Assembly (NCBI GenBank): GCA_963755825.1
Contig: CAVWLA010000001.1
Span: forward strand, 1,054,001 to 1,118,000
Reading direction: 5' to 3'
DNA: 64,000 nucleotides
Source of the DNA: DATBQN01 sp963755825
GTDB taxonomy: Bacteria; Acidobacteriota; Thermoanaerobaculia; Multivoradales; UBA5704
The position numbers were made by a program, and so were the translations under genes. Of the stretch, positions 47,743 through 55,377 are shown in pieces. The stretch's first letter is position 1, and every line of letters starts with the position of its first letter. The notes beneath the pieces are model-generated. The model ran no database searches and had not been told where the DNA came from. It worked only from the letters and a program-made list of their open reading frames with translations.

Positions 47743-47966
47743 TCGGCTCGACCTCCTCGTTTCGGCCTGGCGACCGCCGCTCCAACTCTCCGGCGGCAGG
47801 CCGACTCCATCGACTCCGGCGACGCAGCGATCTCTATCAGACTAAACGACATGGAGCTGCTCGCCTATAAGATATGGTTGCCGCTGGGGGGCCTACGAGG
47901 GACAAGAAATTGCCGCGAGATCGCCCGCCGTGCGGGCGACCACCGCGGCAGCTTTTCAAGCGATCG

Positions 47967-50051
47967 CTATTTCTGGGTCCAGCGATCCAGCCACTCGATC
48001 ACCTTCTCGTGCCAGAGGATGCTGTTGGCCGGCTTGAGGATCCAGTGGTTCTCGTCCGGAAAGTAGAGGAACTCGCTGGGGATCCCCCGCCGCTGCGCCG
48101 CGGTGAAGGCGGCGATCCCCTGGGTGACCGGGATGCGGAAATCGAGGGCGCTGTGGATGACGAGCATCGGCGTCTTCCAGCGGTCGACGTCGTTGACCGG
48201 GTTGTACTTCTCGTGTCCCGCCCTGTTCGTCCAATAGGGGCCGCCCTGCTCCCACTCCGGGAACCAGAGCTCCTCGGTCGAGTAGTACATCATCCGCTGG
48301 TCGAAAGTGCCGTCATGGACCACTAGGCAGCGGAAGCGGTCCGGCCAGTTGCCAGCGATCCAGTCGATCATGAAGCCGCCGTAAGAGGCGCCGAGCGCGG
48401 CGACGCGGTCGCCGTCCATCCACGGGCTCGCGGCCAAGGCGGCGGCGAGCCCCTTCTGCAGATCCTGGAGCGGCTTGTCGCCCCAGTCCTTGCTGATGGC
48501 GTCGGTGAAGGCCTGGCCGTAGCCGGTCGAGCCGTGGAAGTCGACCATCACCACCGCGTACCCGGCACCGGTGTAGGTCTGCGGGTTCCAGCGGTAGTGG
48601 AACTCGTTGTGGAACGACCCCTGCGGGCCGCCGTGGATGAGGAAGGCGACGGGATACCGCTTGGCGGGATCGAAGTCGGCGGGATTGACGATCCAGCCAT
48701 GGACGGTGTCGCCGTTCGCCCCGGCGAATTGGAAGGGCGAGAAGTCGCCCATGCGAGCCGCCGCCAGGCGGTCGTGATTGACGTCGGTCAGCCGCCGCAG
48801 CGCAGAGCTCGAGCCGTCCCGTGCCACCGTGTAGAGGTCGACCGGCGCGCGCATGGTGTCGAGGCCGAAGACGATGCGGTCTCCGGCGAGCGCCGCCCCG
48901 TGCACCGAGCCCTCGCGCACCAGCTCGCGGACGGCGCCGCTCGCGACGTCGATGGCGAAGAGGGGGACCTGGCCGACCTGGCCGGCGACGGCGTAGAGGG
49001 TCTTGCCGTCGGGGGCGAAGAAGATCTCCTCCGGCGAGCGGTCCCAGCTCGGGGCGACCTCGCGGGTGGCGCCGTCGGCGAGCGAGCGCAGCATGATGCG
49101 GAAGCGGTCCGCCTCGAAGCCCGGGCGCGACATGGCGAGATAAGCGAGGGATCTGCCGTCCGGCGAGAAGACGGGGCGCGTGTCCCACGCCTTGTTTGAA
49201 GCAGTCAGATTCTGCGGCTGCCCGGAGCCGTCCGCCGGTGCCAGGTACAGGTCGAAATTGCTCGACCAGGGCTCCTCGCGGTTGTGCTCGCCGGCCAGAC
49301 GGGCCGAGAAGACCAGCGAGCGGCCGTCGGGCGAGAAAGCGTACTCCTCGGACCCGCCGAAAGGTTTCGACGGCACGTCGGCCTCCATCCCGAGGGTGAT
49401 GTCGACCGGCTCGCCGCCGGCGAGAGGCTGGACGAAGAGATGCGACCGCCGCCCGTCGAACCAGGTGTCCCAATGGCGGACGAAGAGGTGGTCGAAGAGC
49501 TCGCCGGAGGTCTTGCGCTTGGCCTTGGCGTCCAGCCGGGCCTGGGTGCAGGCGAGGGTCGGGCAGTCGGGAAAGACCTCCATGCTGAGGGCGACGTGCC
49601 GTCCGTCCGGGGAGAGGCCGAAGCTCTCGACGTCGAAGGGCAGGTTGGTCACCTGGACGGCCCCGCCGGCAGCCGGATCGGCGGCCGCGGTGCTCGGCGC
49701 CGCCATCCTCCAGAGCTGCGACGACCCCGAGCGCGTGGAGAGGAAATAGAGGCTCTTGCCGTCCACCGTCCAGCGCGGGCTCGAGTCGTTCCCCTTCTCC
49801 GCGGTCAGGGCGCGGAGGCCGCTGCCGTCCATCCCCACCCGCCAGAGGTTGGTCCGCCCGCGGTTCGCCTCGAGATCGGTCGAGCGCAGCACGAAGACCA
49901 CCTGATCGCCGGCGAGCGACGGCTGCGGCTCGCTGATCCGCCGCATGCTGACGAGATCGTGGACGTCGAAGGGGTGAGAGGCGGGAGCCTGGGCCCGTGC
50001 TGCGCTGGCGAGGGCGCAGCAGGCGAGGGCGATCGCGAACGGGATGCGCAT
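47967..50051 (-). CDS. Secreted S9 dipeptidyl/acylaminoacyl peptidase
   Basis: This is a 694-residue protein. The start MRIPFAIALACCALASAARAQ at 50051 has GGAGG upstream and a signal peptide cleaved near residue 21. Beta-propeller repeats (LSPDGRHVALSMEV, FSPDGRSLVFSAR, FSPDGRSLAYLAM) precede the alpha/beta-hydrolase domain with HGGPQGSFHNEFHYRWNPQ, the nucleophile in GASYGGFMIDWIAG, the aspartate in HSALDFRIPV and the histidine in FPDENHWILKP. It probably releases dipeptides or acylated residues in the periplasm. It lies upstream of, and on the same strand as, the radical-SAM-like gene. Confidence 0.93.
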   Translation of the reverse strand: MRIPFAIALACCALASAARAQAPASHPFDVHDLVSMRRISEPQPSLAGDQVVFVLRSTDLEANRGRTNLWRVGMDGSGLRALTAEKGNDSSPRWTVDGKSLYFLSTRSGSSQLWRMAAPSTAAADPAAGGAVQVTNLPFDVESFGLSPDGRHVALSMEVFPDCPTLACTQARLDAKAKRKTSGELFDHLFVRHWDTWFDGRRSHLFVQPLAGGEPVDITLGMEADVPSKPFGGSEEYAFSPDGRSLVFSARLAGEHNREEPWSSNFDLYLAPADGSGQPQNLTASNKAWDTRPVFSPDGRSLAYLAMSRPGFEADRFRIMLRSLADGATREVAPSWDRSPEEIFFAPDGKTLYAVAGQVGQVPLFAIDVASGAVRELVREGSVHGAALAGDRIVFGLDTMRAPVDLYTVARDGSSSALRRLTDVNHDRLAAARMGDFSPFQFAGANGDTVHGWIVNPADFDPAKRYPVAFLIHGGPQGSFHNEFHYRWNPQTYTGAGYAVVMVDFHGSTGYGQAFTDAISKDWGDKPLQDLQKGLAAALAASPWMDGDRVAALGASYGGFMIDWIAGNWPDRFRCLVVHDGTFDQRMMYYSTEELWFPEWEQGGPYWTNRAGHEKYNPVNDVDRWKTPMLVIHSALDFRIPVTQGIAAFTAAQRRGIPSEFLYFPDENHWILKPANSILWHEKVIEWLDRWTQK

Positions 50052-50171
50052 GGGAGATCCTCCAGAGGATGACCGGCAGCGTCGGTGGATGTCAGGGGTG
50101 GCGATGATACCCGAGAGAGGGCGGCGAAGGTCCGGCGCGGGCCGGCGGCGTCTCCGCGCTGCAGACATGGC

Positions 50172-51923
50172 TCACATCGAGATCGAGCCCTTGCGGAAGT
50201 CGGTCTTGCCGATCAACACGTTGACCAGCACCGGGCGGCCGGCGCGGGAGAGCGCCAAAGCCTCCTCGAGAGCCGACCTCACCTCCTCGGGCCGGGCGAC
50301 GAGGAGGCCGCGGCCGCCGTAGCCTTCCGCCACGCGGTGATAGTCGGTGCGCGCGAGGACGGTCGCGACGTCGTCGCCGAGAACCTCGACCTGCTCGCGC
50401 GCGATCTGCGTCCAGCCCGCGTCGTTGCCGACGACGGCGATGATGGGCAGGCCGTGGCGGGCGCAGGCGTCGAGCTCGGCGAGCGAGAAGGCCGCCGCGC
50501 CGTCGCCCCAGAGCAGCCAGACGTCCGCCGCCGGGCGGCACAGCTTGGCGCCGAGGGCGAAGCCGCCGCCCACGCCGAGGGTGCCGAAGACGCCGGGATC
50601 GAGCCAGGAGAGCGGGCTCCGCGGCGAGACGGTGTAGGACGCGGTCGCCACGAAGTCGCCGCCATCGGCGACGAGCACGCTCTCCGGCGCGAGCAGGCGG
50701 TCGATCTCGCGGCAGAGGAAGAGCGGGTTGACGCCGTCGGTCGCCTGGGCCGCCTGGGCTTCGATCTCCTGCTCGCGCTCGGCGTCGCGGCGGCGGAGCT
50801 CGCCCAGCCACTCCTCCCAGCGCGCCGCGGCCTTGCTGCCGCGGAGGTCGGCGGCGACGGCGAGGAGCGTCGAGGCGGGATCGGCGACGACGCCGATGTC
50901 CGGCTTGCGGTTGAGGTTGAGGTCGCGCTCGCTCCGGTTGATGGCGAGGAGCGCCGCCTTCCGCCCCACCTGCCGGCCGTAGTCGAGCCGGAAGTCGGAC
51001 GGGATGCCGGCGAGGAGCACCAGGTCGGCGCTCTTGAGCGCCTCTTTGCGGCGATGGCGGAGCTGCAGCGGGTGGCCGCGGCCGAGCAGGCCGCGCGCCC
51101 CGCCGGCGAGATAGACCGGCGCCCCCAGGCCGCCGATCGCGGTGGCCAGCTCGTCCACGCGGTCGGCCGCGAGGAGAGCCTGGCTGCCGATCACCAACAC
51201 CGGCCGACGGGCCTTCGCCAGCCGCGCGGCGAGCCGCCGGATGTCGCCGCGCCCGGCCGGCAGCGGCGAGGCGCCGATCTGCGGCGCCGATGGCGACAAC
51301 GCACCTTTCTCGTCACCCTGGGTGCCGCGGAACAGCCGCCTGGCGTGGCGCCGCAGGTACCAGCGCATTCCGGCCCCGGAGAGGCCGCCGCCGCGCGCCG
51401 AGGCGCCATACCACTGGCGCACCAGCGCTTCGTCATAGAGCAGGTCGACCGGGCACTCGACAAAAACGGGACCTGGCACCTCTCGGCGAGCCAGATCGAA
51501 GGCGCGATCGACCGCGGCCTCGAGGTCGCGGACGGCGCGGACGGCGATGGCCTCCTTGACGTGCGGCGCCATCAGCGCCAGCTGATCGATGTCCTGGAGC
51601 GAGCCGCGCCCCTTGAGGAGGGTCGCCGCGGCGCCGCCGAGGAGGACGACCGGCGACTGCGCGAGCTGGGCATTCTTGATCGCCGTGATGGCGTTGGTGG
51701 CGCCGGGACCGGCGGTCACCGCCGCGACCCCCGGGATGCCGGAGAGTCGCGCCACAGCGTCGGCGGCGAAGACCGCATCGGCCTCATGGCGCACGTCGAC
51801 GACGCGGATGCCGGCGCGCTTGGCGCCGACCAGGATCGGCGAGATGTGGCCGCCGCAGAGGGTGAAGACATACCGCACGCCGTGGCGCGCCAGGGCCGCG
51901 GCAACGCGCTCGCCGCCGTTCAT
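50172..51923 (-). CDS. Thiamine-diphosphate-dependent acetolactate-synthase-like enzyme
   Basis: This is a 583-residue protein of the IlvB/ILVBL/HACL type, with three domains. The N-terminal PYR domain carries the catalytic glutamate in VRHEADAVFAADAVARL and TAGPGATNAITAIKNA. The middle domain includes RRPVLVIGSQALL. The C-terminal PP domain has the ThDP/Mg motif WGDGAAAFSLAELDACARHGLPIIAVVGND. Absence of an IlvN gene, and a thioesterase overlapping its start (ATGA), argue for a 2-hydroxyacyl-CoA lyase or oxalyl-CoA-like role rather than amino-acid synthesis; this is inference. A repeat-like GGGACCTGGCACC is read here as VPGP. Confidence 0.88.
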   Translation of the reverse strand: MNGGERVAAALARHGVRYVFTLCGGHISPILVGAKRAGIRVVDVRHEADAVFAADAVARLSGIPGVAAVTAGPGATNAITAIKNAQLAQSPVVLLGGAAATLLKGRGSLQDIDQLALMAPHVKEAIAVRAVRDLEAAVDRAFDLARREVPGPVFVECPVDLLYDEALVRQWYGASARGGGLSGAGMRWYLRRHARRLFRGTQGDEKGALSPSAPQIGASPLPAGRGDIRRLAARLAKARRPVLVIGSQALLAADRVDELATAIGGLGAPVYLAGGARGLLGRGHPLQLRHRRKEALKSADLVLLAGIPSDFRLDYGRQVGRKAALLAINRSERDLNLNRKPDIGVVADPASTLLAVAADLRGSKAAARWEEWLGELRRRDAEREQEIEAQAAQATDGVNPLFLCREIDRLLAPESVLVADGGDFVATASYTVSPRSPLSWLDPGVFGTLGVGGGFALGAKLCRPAADVWLLWGDGAAAFSLAELDACARHGLPIIAVVGNDAGWTQIAREQVEVLGDDVATVLARTDYHRVAEGYGGRGLLVARPEEVRSALEEALALSRAGRPVLVNVLIGKTDFRKGSISM

Positions 51924-52420
51924 CGCTCGGCCTTCTGATCGCGCCGCTCGCGCCCGCTCGCACCCGCTCGGTGGGCGAGCACGTGCCGCTCGAGCACCAA
52001 GCAGACGAATCGGCCGGAGAGGACCGGCTGACCGCCTTCCTTGGCGCGGTGGACCGTCACCTCGACGATCCGTTTCCTTCCCGCCTGGGCTCCGGGCTCG
52101 CCCGAGAGCCGAGCCCGCGCGACCAGCCGCTCGCCGACGCCGACCGGCCCCTCGAAGCGTGCCTCGGCGCTCCCCAGGACGACATGAGGGTCGTTCACCG
52201 CCAGCATCGCGGCGTGGTCGGCGAGCCCAAAGATGAAGCCACCGTGCACCAAGCCGGAGCTGTCGACCGCCATCTCGGCGAGGGTGACGAGCTCGACGGC
52301 CGCCTCGCCGAGAGCGACGGCGACGGGCTTGCCACAGAGCCGGTGATCGATCCCCTGGTGAGTCCGGATGTCGAGAGCTGCCGCACTCCCACCGGAAGCG
52401 AACGTGCCTGGCACCTCCAT
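51920..52420 (-). CDS. Hotdog-fold (PaaI-like) acyl-CoA thioesterase
   Basis: This is a 166-residue protein if started at ATG 52420, which is preceded by TATACT with an 8-nt gap. The hotdog core is evident: GEAAVELVTLAEMAVDSSGLVHGGFIFGLADHAAMLAVN, with the HGG motif and acidic residue of PaaI-type thioesterases, then VVLGSAEARFEGPVGVGERLVARARL. Residues 3-6 are VPGT from a repeat copy. The stop overlaps the start of the ThDP enzyme, so the two probably act on related acyl-CoA substrates. The longer frame to 52618 is not supported. Confidence 0.85.
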   Translation of the reverse strand: MEVPGTFASGGSAAALDIRTHQGIDHRLCGKPVAVALGEAAVELVTLAEMAVDSSGLVHGGFIFGLADHAAMLAVNDPHVVLGSAEARFEGPVGVGERLVARARLSGEPGAQAGRKRIVEVTVHRAKEGGQPVLSGRFVCLVLERHVLAHRAGASGRERRDQKAER

Positions 52421-52519
52421 GTCGTCGGAGTATACCGGCCTGCCCGCCCCCTGGCCGGCAAAGAATCGGCACCCTCTCGTGCCAGGAACCCGCTGAAATT
52501 CTTGCTGGTGCCAGGTACT
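52405..52519. repeat. Repeat cluster on the downstream side of the RAYT gene
   Basis: CGTGCCTGGCACC (52405-52417) lies in the first codons of the thioesterase. CGTGCCAGGAACC (52478-52490) and GGTGCCAGGTACT (52507-52519) lie upstream in inverted orientation, 29 bp apart. The opposed copies could form a hairpin as in paired REP elements. Confidence 0.75.
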
Positions 52520-52741
52520 CGCCAGATCAACCTGTCCGGAGAGCTGTTCAGGAGGCCCTGCAGCGGCCAAGGAGCTCCCACAAATAGGCAAATTACTGCG
52601 ACGCGATGGGAGATTCAAGCACGGGCCATTCGTAAATCTTCGGGCGCCACCACAAGAACAGCTCGCAGAACGTGCTTGTGCTCTCGGCCGTCGAGACGAG
52701 ACCCTGAATCAGTAGGCTTTCTACCCGTGTTCTTGCTGAGT
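52421..52741. other. Intergenic region between thioesterase and RAYT remnant
   Basis: About 320 bp of visibly lower GC than the flanking chromosome. It holds the TATACT box, two inverted repeat copies and no convincing gene. A 75-codon minus-strand frame (52615-52842) overlaps the RAYT remnant in another frame and is rejected. Confidence 0.6.
52429..52434 (-). promoter_or_regulatory. -10 element TATACT, 8 nt before the thioesterase ATG
   Basis: On the minus strand TATACT is followed by 8 nt and the ATG at 52420. This supports that start and a leaderless transcript for the thioesterase-ThDP enzyme operon. Confidence 0.5.
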
Positions 52742-52900
52742 CTAACCCGACACGAACGACTGCGCCGGTGGGAAGCTGCCGGCCGGGAACACGGCGTTGA
52801 GGTTCCCACTTCGGAGGACAGCTGACGCTTCTCGAAAGGCACTCACGAAACGGCGGTATGCATCCCGGAACGTCTGCCGTGCCAGCCGAGTTGCCGCGTG
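52742..52900 (-). pseudogene. RAYT transposase gene, 3' part, severed by an IS
   Basis: Reading from the IS edge, the minus strand encodes a C-terminus of RAYT type: FRDAYRRFVSAFREAS, then VLRSGNLNAVFPAGSFPPA and a TAG stop at 52742. The FPxGSFPPA ending is what I expect of this transposase family. It joins in frame to the 5' part at 54324-55089 once the IS and one CGTG are removed (766 + 155 = 921 nt). Confidence 0.88.
52897..52900. repeat. Target-site duplication CGTG, left copy
   Basis: CGTG directly adjoins the left IS end at 52901 and is repeated directly after the right end at 54324-54327. Confidence 0.75.
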
Positions 52901-52930
52901 TGTCTTGCCTCGCAGATCAACGGGACCGGG
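52901..52930. repeat. IS3-family element, left terminal inverted repeat
   Basis: The end starts TGTCTTGCCTCGCAGATC and continues with GGGACC and GGGT. The other end, read inward, starts TGTATAGCACGTAGATC and also continues with GGGACC and GGGT, so the two ends match imperfectly with small gaps. Confidence 0.7.
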
Positions 52931-52965
52931 TTGGTTGATTTCTGTGTAACTCCTCGCCCCGGCCC

Positions 52966-53955
52966 TCAGGCCGGGATCGCGACCGCCTCCTGTTGCCCTA
53001 CCTGGAGCTTCTCGAGCTTTTCCTTGGCCGCCTTTGCCCAGGTCTGCCAGGCCGGCAGCTGCACCGCCTTGCCACCTTGGTAGACCTCGAGCGGCGGGAT
53101 CGGATCGCCGCCGGCTTCAGGTACCAGGGCCCAATGCGGCCGGATCTCGTTGTACCGCTGCCGGAATGCGTCGAGCTTCTCGCGCGCCTCCGGCGGCGAG
53201 GCGTACAAGTGCCAGTAGACCTCCTCGGCCTTGAGCGTGCGGTGAAACCGCTCGAGCAAGCCCAGCTGCTCGGGCGTCCGATAGCGAGTCCGCACGTGGT
53301 CCAGGCTTCCGGCGATGTGCCCCCGAAACCGACGCGACAAGAAGCTCGACCCATTGTCCGTGACCAGCGTCGGCCGCCGTGCGAGCGGGCCGTGGAGCCG
53401 CTCGGCTTCGGTCTTGGCTTTCTCGATGCCGACGATCAGAGACGCCGCATCGAAGCTGGGTGATAGGTGAATCGCCAAGAGGTACCGGCTGAAGTAGTCG
53501 ACGACCGTCACCGCGTACCACCAGCCGTGGCCCGGAATGTGGAGGTAGGTCACGTCGGCCTGCCAGAGCTCGTTCGGGCCCTGCGGCAGCAGCTCGAACA
53601 GCTTGGCCGCCTGGTACAGCTCGGTATCGCGGCTGCGCTTCTTGATCAGCAGGCCGGCGGTCTTCAAGACTCGGTACACGAAGCGGTCCGTGACCCGCTG
53701 GCCAGCCCGGCGAAGCACGACCGCCAATCGCTTGTAGCCCCACCACGGGAACTGCTTGGCGAAGCCGATCACTACCGCAGAAAGCTGCGGATCGAGTGGC
53801 CGCGGAGACGGCCCAGGACGCCGCCGCGCAACCACCGGTCGGCGGAAGAAGCTCGAGCACGGCAGGCCCAGAGCACGGACCACCTGCTTCAGGCGCACCG
53901 TCGGCCGGCTACGAACTGCGTCCCGAATCATGCTGCGAAGCAGCTCACTCAGCAT
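52966..53955 (-). CDS. IS3-family transposase OrfB (DDE integrase)
   Basis: This is a 329-residue protein. An N-terminal HTH_21-like region (FPWWGYKRLAVVLRRAGQRVTDRFVYRVLKTAGLL) precedes the rve core, with the first Asp in ELWQADVTYLHIPGHGW, the second in PTLVTDNGSSF and the Glu in HRTLKAEEVYWHLY. RYNEIRPHWAL is the usual region after the core. The ATG at 53955 overlaps the orfA stop; -1 slippage on A7 would instead fuse OrfA to OrfB as the functional transposase. GC content is lower than that of surrounding genes. Confidence 0.93.
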   Translation of the reverse strand: MLSELLRSMIRDAVRSRPTVRLKQVVRALGLPCSSFFRRPVVARRRPGPSPRPLDPQLSAVVIGFAKQFPWWGYKRLAVVLRRAGQRVTDRFVYRVLKTAGLLIKKRSRDTELYQAAKLFELLPQGPNELWQADVTYLHIPGHGWWYAVTVVDYFSRYLLAIHLSPSFDAASLIVGIEKAKTEAERLHGPLARRPTLVTDNGSSFLSRRFRGHIAGSLDHVRTRYRTPEQLGLLERFHRTLKAEEVYWHLYASPPEAREKLDAFRQRYNEIRPHWALVPEAGGDPIPPLEVYQGGKAVQLPAWQTWAKAAKEKLEKLQVGQQEAVAIPA

Positions 53956-54257
53956 GAGCCGGCCCGGAGTTTTTTTAAAATGTCGTTGGCGATCGACAGC
54001 TCGCCGATAATCTGCGCCCGCTTCGCGAGCTCGCCTTCCAGCTGCTCAATGCGGCGGGCCGCCGCCGCCGCCACCGAACCATCCGGCTTGGCCAAGCCCG
54101 TCTTGCCCGCCGCCAGGAACGCTTCGCGCCAGCGGTAGATCGTCACCTCGCTCACCTGGTACCGCCGCGACAGCGCAGCCGCCGACTCCTCCCGCCGCAG
54201 CAGCGCCAGAACCACCTCCAGCCGCTCCTCCGCCTTCAGCTCGCTCTTCTTCGCCAT
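53949..54257 (-). CDS. IS3-family transposase OrfA (HTH, leucine zipper)
   Basis: This is a 102-residue protein starting MAKKSELKAEERL at 54257, with GGGAGA upstream. The HTH (SAAALSRRYQVSEVTIYRWREAFLAAG) binds the terminal repeats in this family. A C-terminal coiled coil (RRIEQLEGELAKRAQIIGELSIANDIL) mediates dimer formation. A longer frame to 54341 runs past the IS end and is not the natural start. Confidence 0.9.
   Translation of the reverse strand: MAKKSELKAEERLEVVLALLRREESAAALSRRYQVSEVTIYRWREAFLAAGKTGLAKPDGSVAAAAARRIEQLEGELAKRAQIIGELSIANDILKKLRAGSC
53970..53976 (-). promoter_or_regulatory. Programmed -1 frameshift site (A_AAA_AAA)
   Basis: On the minus strand the last codons of orfA read TTA AAA AAA CTC. 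The seven A residues allow tandem slippage by -1, which joins OrfA to the orfB frame (KKTPGRLMLSELL). Confidence 0.75.
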
Positions 54258-54293
54258 CCTGGGTCTCCCTTGTCGGCCTATCGGCCTTACTCT

Positions 54294-54323
54294 ACCCAGG
54301 TCCCAAGATCTACGTGCTATACA
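54294..54323. repeat. IS3-family element, right terminal inverted repeat
   Basis: Read on the minus strand this end starts TGTATAGCACGTAGATC, followed by GGGACC and GGGT, matching the left end. Its first bases supply the false stop (TAG at 54310-54312) that ends the RAYT 5' frame. Confidence 0.7.
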
Positions 54324-54327
54324 CGTG
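54324..54327. repeat. Target-site duplication CGTG, right copy
   Basis: This direct repeat of 52897-52900 immediately follows the IS end. Confidence 0.75.
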
Positions 54328-55089
54328 GACCAAGGGGGCAAGGCTCGTTGCCGCTCTATCCGGAAGGTGATGAGGATGCAGGGACTGGATGCTCCTCGCG
54401 CCGAGAACCCTGGTCCCGGTTCTCGCCCGTTCGGCCGCGGCTTCCCGTTCGATCTCGTCGACGAGCTCCGCGATCCGCCGCCGATAGGTCTCTTTCGGCA
54501 GATGAGCCCAGCAGGGTAGGTTGCAGAGAATCAAAGTCTCCGCAGTCGCATTACGAGTGCCATCGATGTCGCCGCCTGAGCGGCCAGATGCCGTCGAGGT
54601 CGAACGGTCCAACCAATGGCCGACCAGCAGTTCTCCCTCGACGAGGGCTCGCACGCAATGGACTCCTGGCCAATTCCGTGGCCGCTCGACGAGATGCTCC
54701 TTGCAGCCCTGAGCGAGAACGTACTTCAGCCGCTCCACCTGAGCAGCTTCCTCCTCCGTGACGACGATCCCCGAGTACCGGCTCTGGAAGAGCGGTCCGC
54801 TCCAGCCGGTGAGCCGGTTCACTTCACGAGCGAGGGTCGAGCCCAGGTATTGCATGAAGGTCGCGACCTGCTGGGCATCGTCGGCAACGACGAGGAGATG
54901 GAGATGATTGGAGAGGACCGCTACTCCACAGATCTGAATCGGGTGCACACGCTGAGCCCGCCCGAGGAGGCCGAGGATCAGATCGTTGAGCTGCGGACTG
55001 GGGCGGAGCAGAAATCGTCCCTGAATAACCCGCCAGGTGACGGCGACGAGTGTGTCTTTGCCGGGCAGCCAACGTAGGTTTCGTCCCAT
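54324..55089 (-). pseudogene. REP-associated tyrosine transposase (RAYT), 5' part
   Basis: This is an IS200-like Y1 transposase starting MGRNLRWLPGKDTLVAV at 55089. The HUH motif is NHLHLL (His62, His64) and the catalytic tyrosine is probably Tyr105 in FQSRYSGIVV. CKEHLVERPRNWPGVHCVRALVEG is a family hallmark. RAYTs recognise and mobilise REP-type palindromic repeats; here GGTACCTGGCACC-type repeats lie on both sides. The IS insertion replaces the last ~50 residues with a few IS-encoded ones. The catalytic domain is complete, so partial activity cannot be excluded. The longer frame upstream to 55254 starts inside a repeat and is less likely. Confidence 0.9.
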
Positions 55090-55242
55090 GGATTTTCGGG
55101 ATGGATGGACGACTCCATGCCGTTCACCTCCCGTCCCTTGCTGCCGCGAGATCGTCCCCACGAGCAGAGGTCTGGCGGCTCCTTGATAGGACGGAAGGTC
55201 GAAGGATCGCCTGACGCGGTCGTCTGCCGACACACCAATCGA

Positions 55243-55278
55243 GGTACCTGACACCTTTTGGAGCAGGTACCTGGCACT
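55243..55278 (+). repeat. Two repeat copies upstream of the RAYT gene
   Basis: GGTACCTGACACC (55243-55255) and GGTACCTGGCACT (55266-55278), each with one change from the consensus, are 23 bp apart, about 155 bp upstream of the RAYT start. Confidence 0.85.
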
Positions 55279-55338
55279 TCCGTTTCCGCACTTCCGATCC
55301 CCATTTCGCGAGCGCTTTCACCGGCTGCGGCGATGAGG

Positions 55339-55344
55339 CATACT
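55339..55344 (+). promoter_or_regulatory. -10-like CATACT before the cytochrome gene
   Basis: CATACTCCCGGCTC here closely resembles TATACTCCCGCTC at 56388 upstream of the next gene. It lies downstream of the in-frame ATG at 55333, which argues against that ATG as the true start. Confidence 0.4.
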
Positions 55345-55365
55345 CCCGGCTCCCGGCTGGCAGCA

Positions 55366-55371
55366 AGGAGG
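55366..55371 (+). promoter_or_regulatory. Shine-Dalgarno AGGAGG pointing to a CTG start
   Basis: AGGAGG is separated by 6 nt from CTG at 55378, with no ATG, GTG or TTG at that distance. If used, the protein would begin (M)KKLRVFLGIFLPLL. Confidence 0.5.
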
Positions 55372-55377
55372 CGCATC

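Larger units (their letters stand above)
52901..54323 (-). mobile_element. IS3-family insertion sequence, 1423 bp
   Basis: The element contains orfA and orfB with an A7 slippage site, is bounded by TGT...ACA and related inverted ends, and is flanked by CGTG duplications. It is inserted near the 3' end of a RAYT gene. The length, two-frame layout, DDE domain and 4-bp duplication fit IS3. Both ORFs look intact, so the element may be active. Confidence 0.9.

Noticed and set aside
47851..48066. Plus-strand small ORF as a precursor peptide for the radical-SAM-like protein
   Set aside because: It runs antisense into the conserved C-terminus of the S9 peptidase and lacks any leader-like features.
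51468..51480. Repeat-derived insertion in the ThDP enzyme
   Set aside because: GGGACCTGGCACC encodes VPGP within a conserved EVPGPVFVECP segment of this enzyme family, so convergence is as likely as a repeat origin.
52615..52842. A 75-codon minus-strand ORF
   Set aside because: It overlaps the RAYT 3' remnant in another frame, has no recognisable motif and no start signal.
54310..55254. A complete 314-residue RAYT ending at 54310
   Set aside because: The last residues and the stop are encoded by the IS end. The natural C-terminus lies at 52742-52896 across the insertion, and the true start is more likely ATG 55089.
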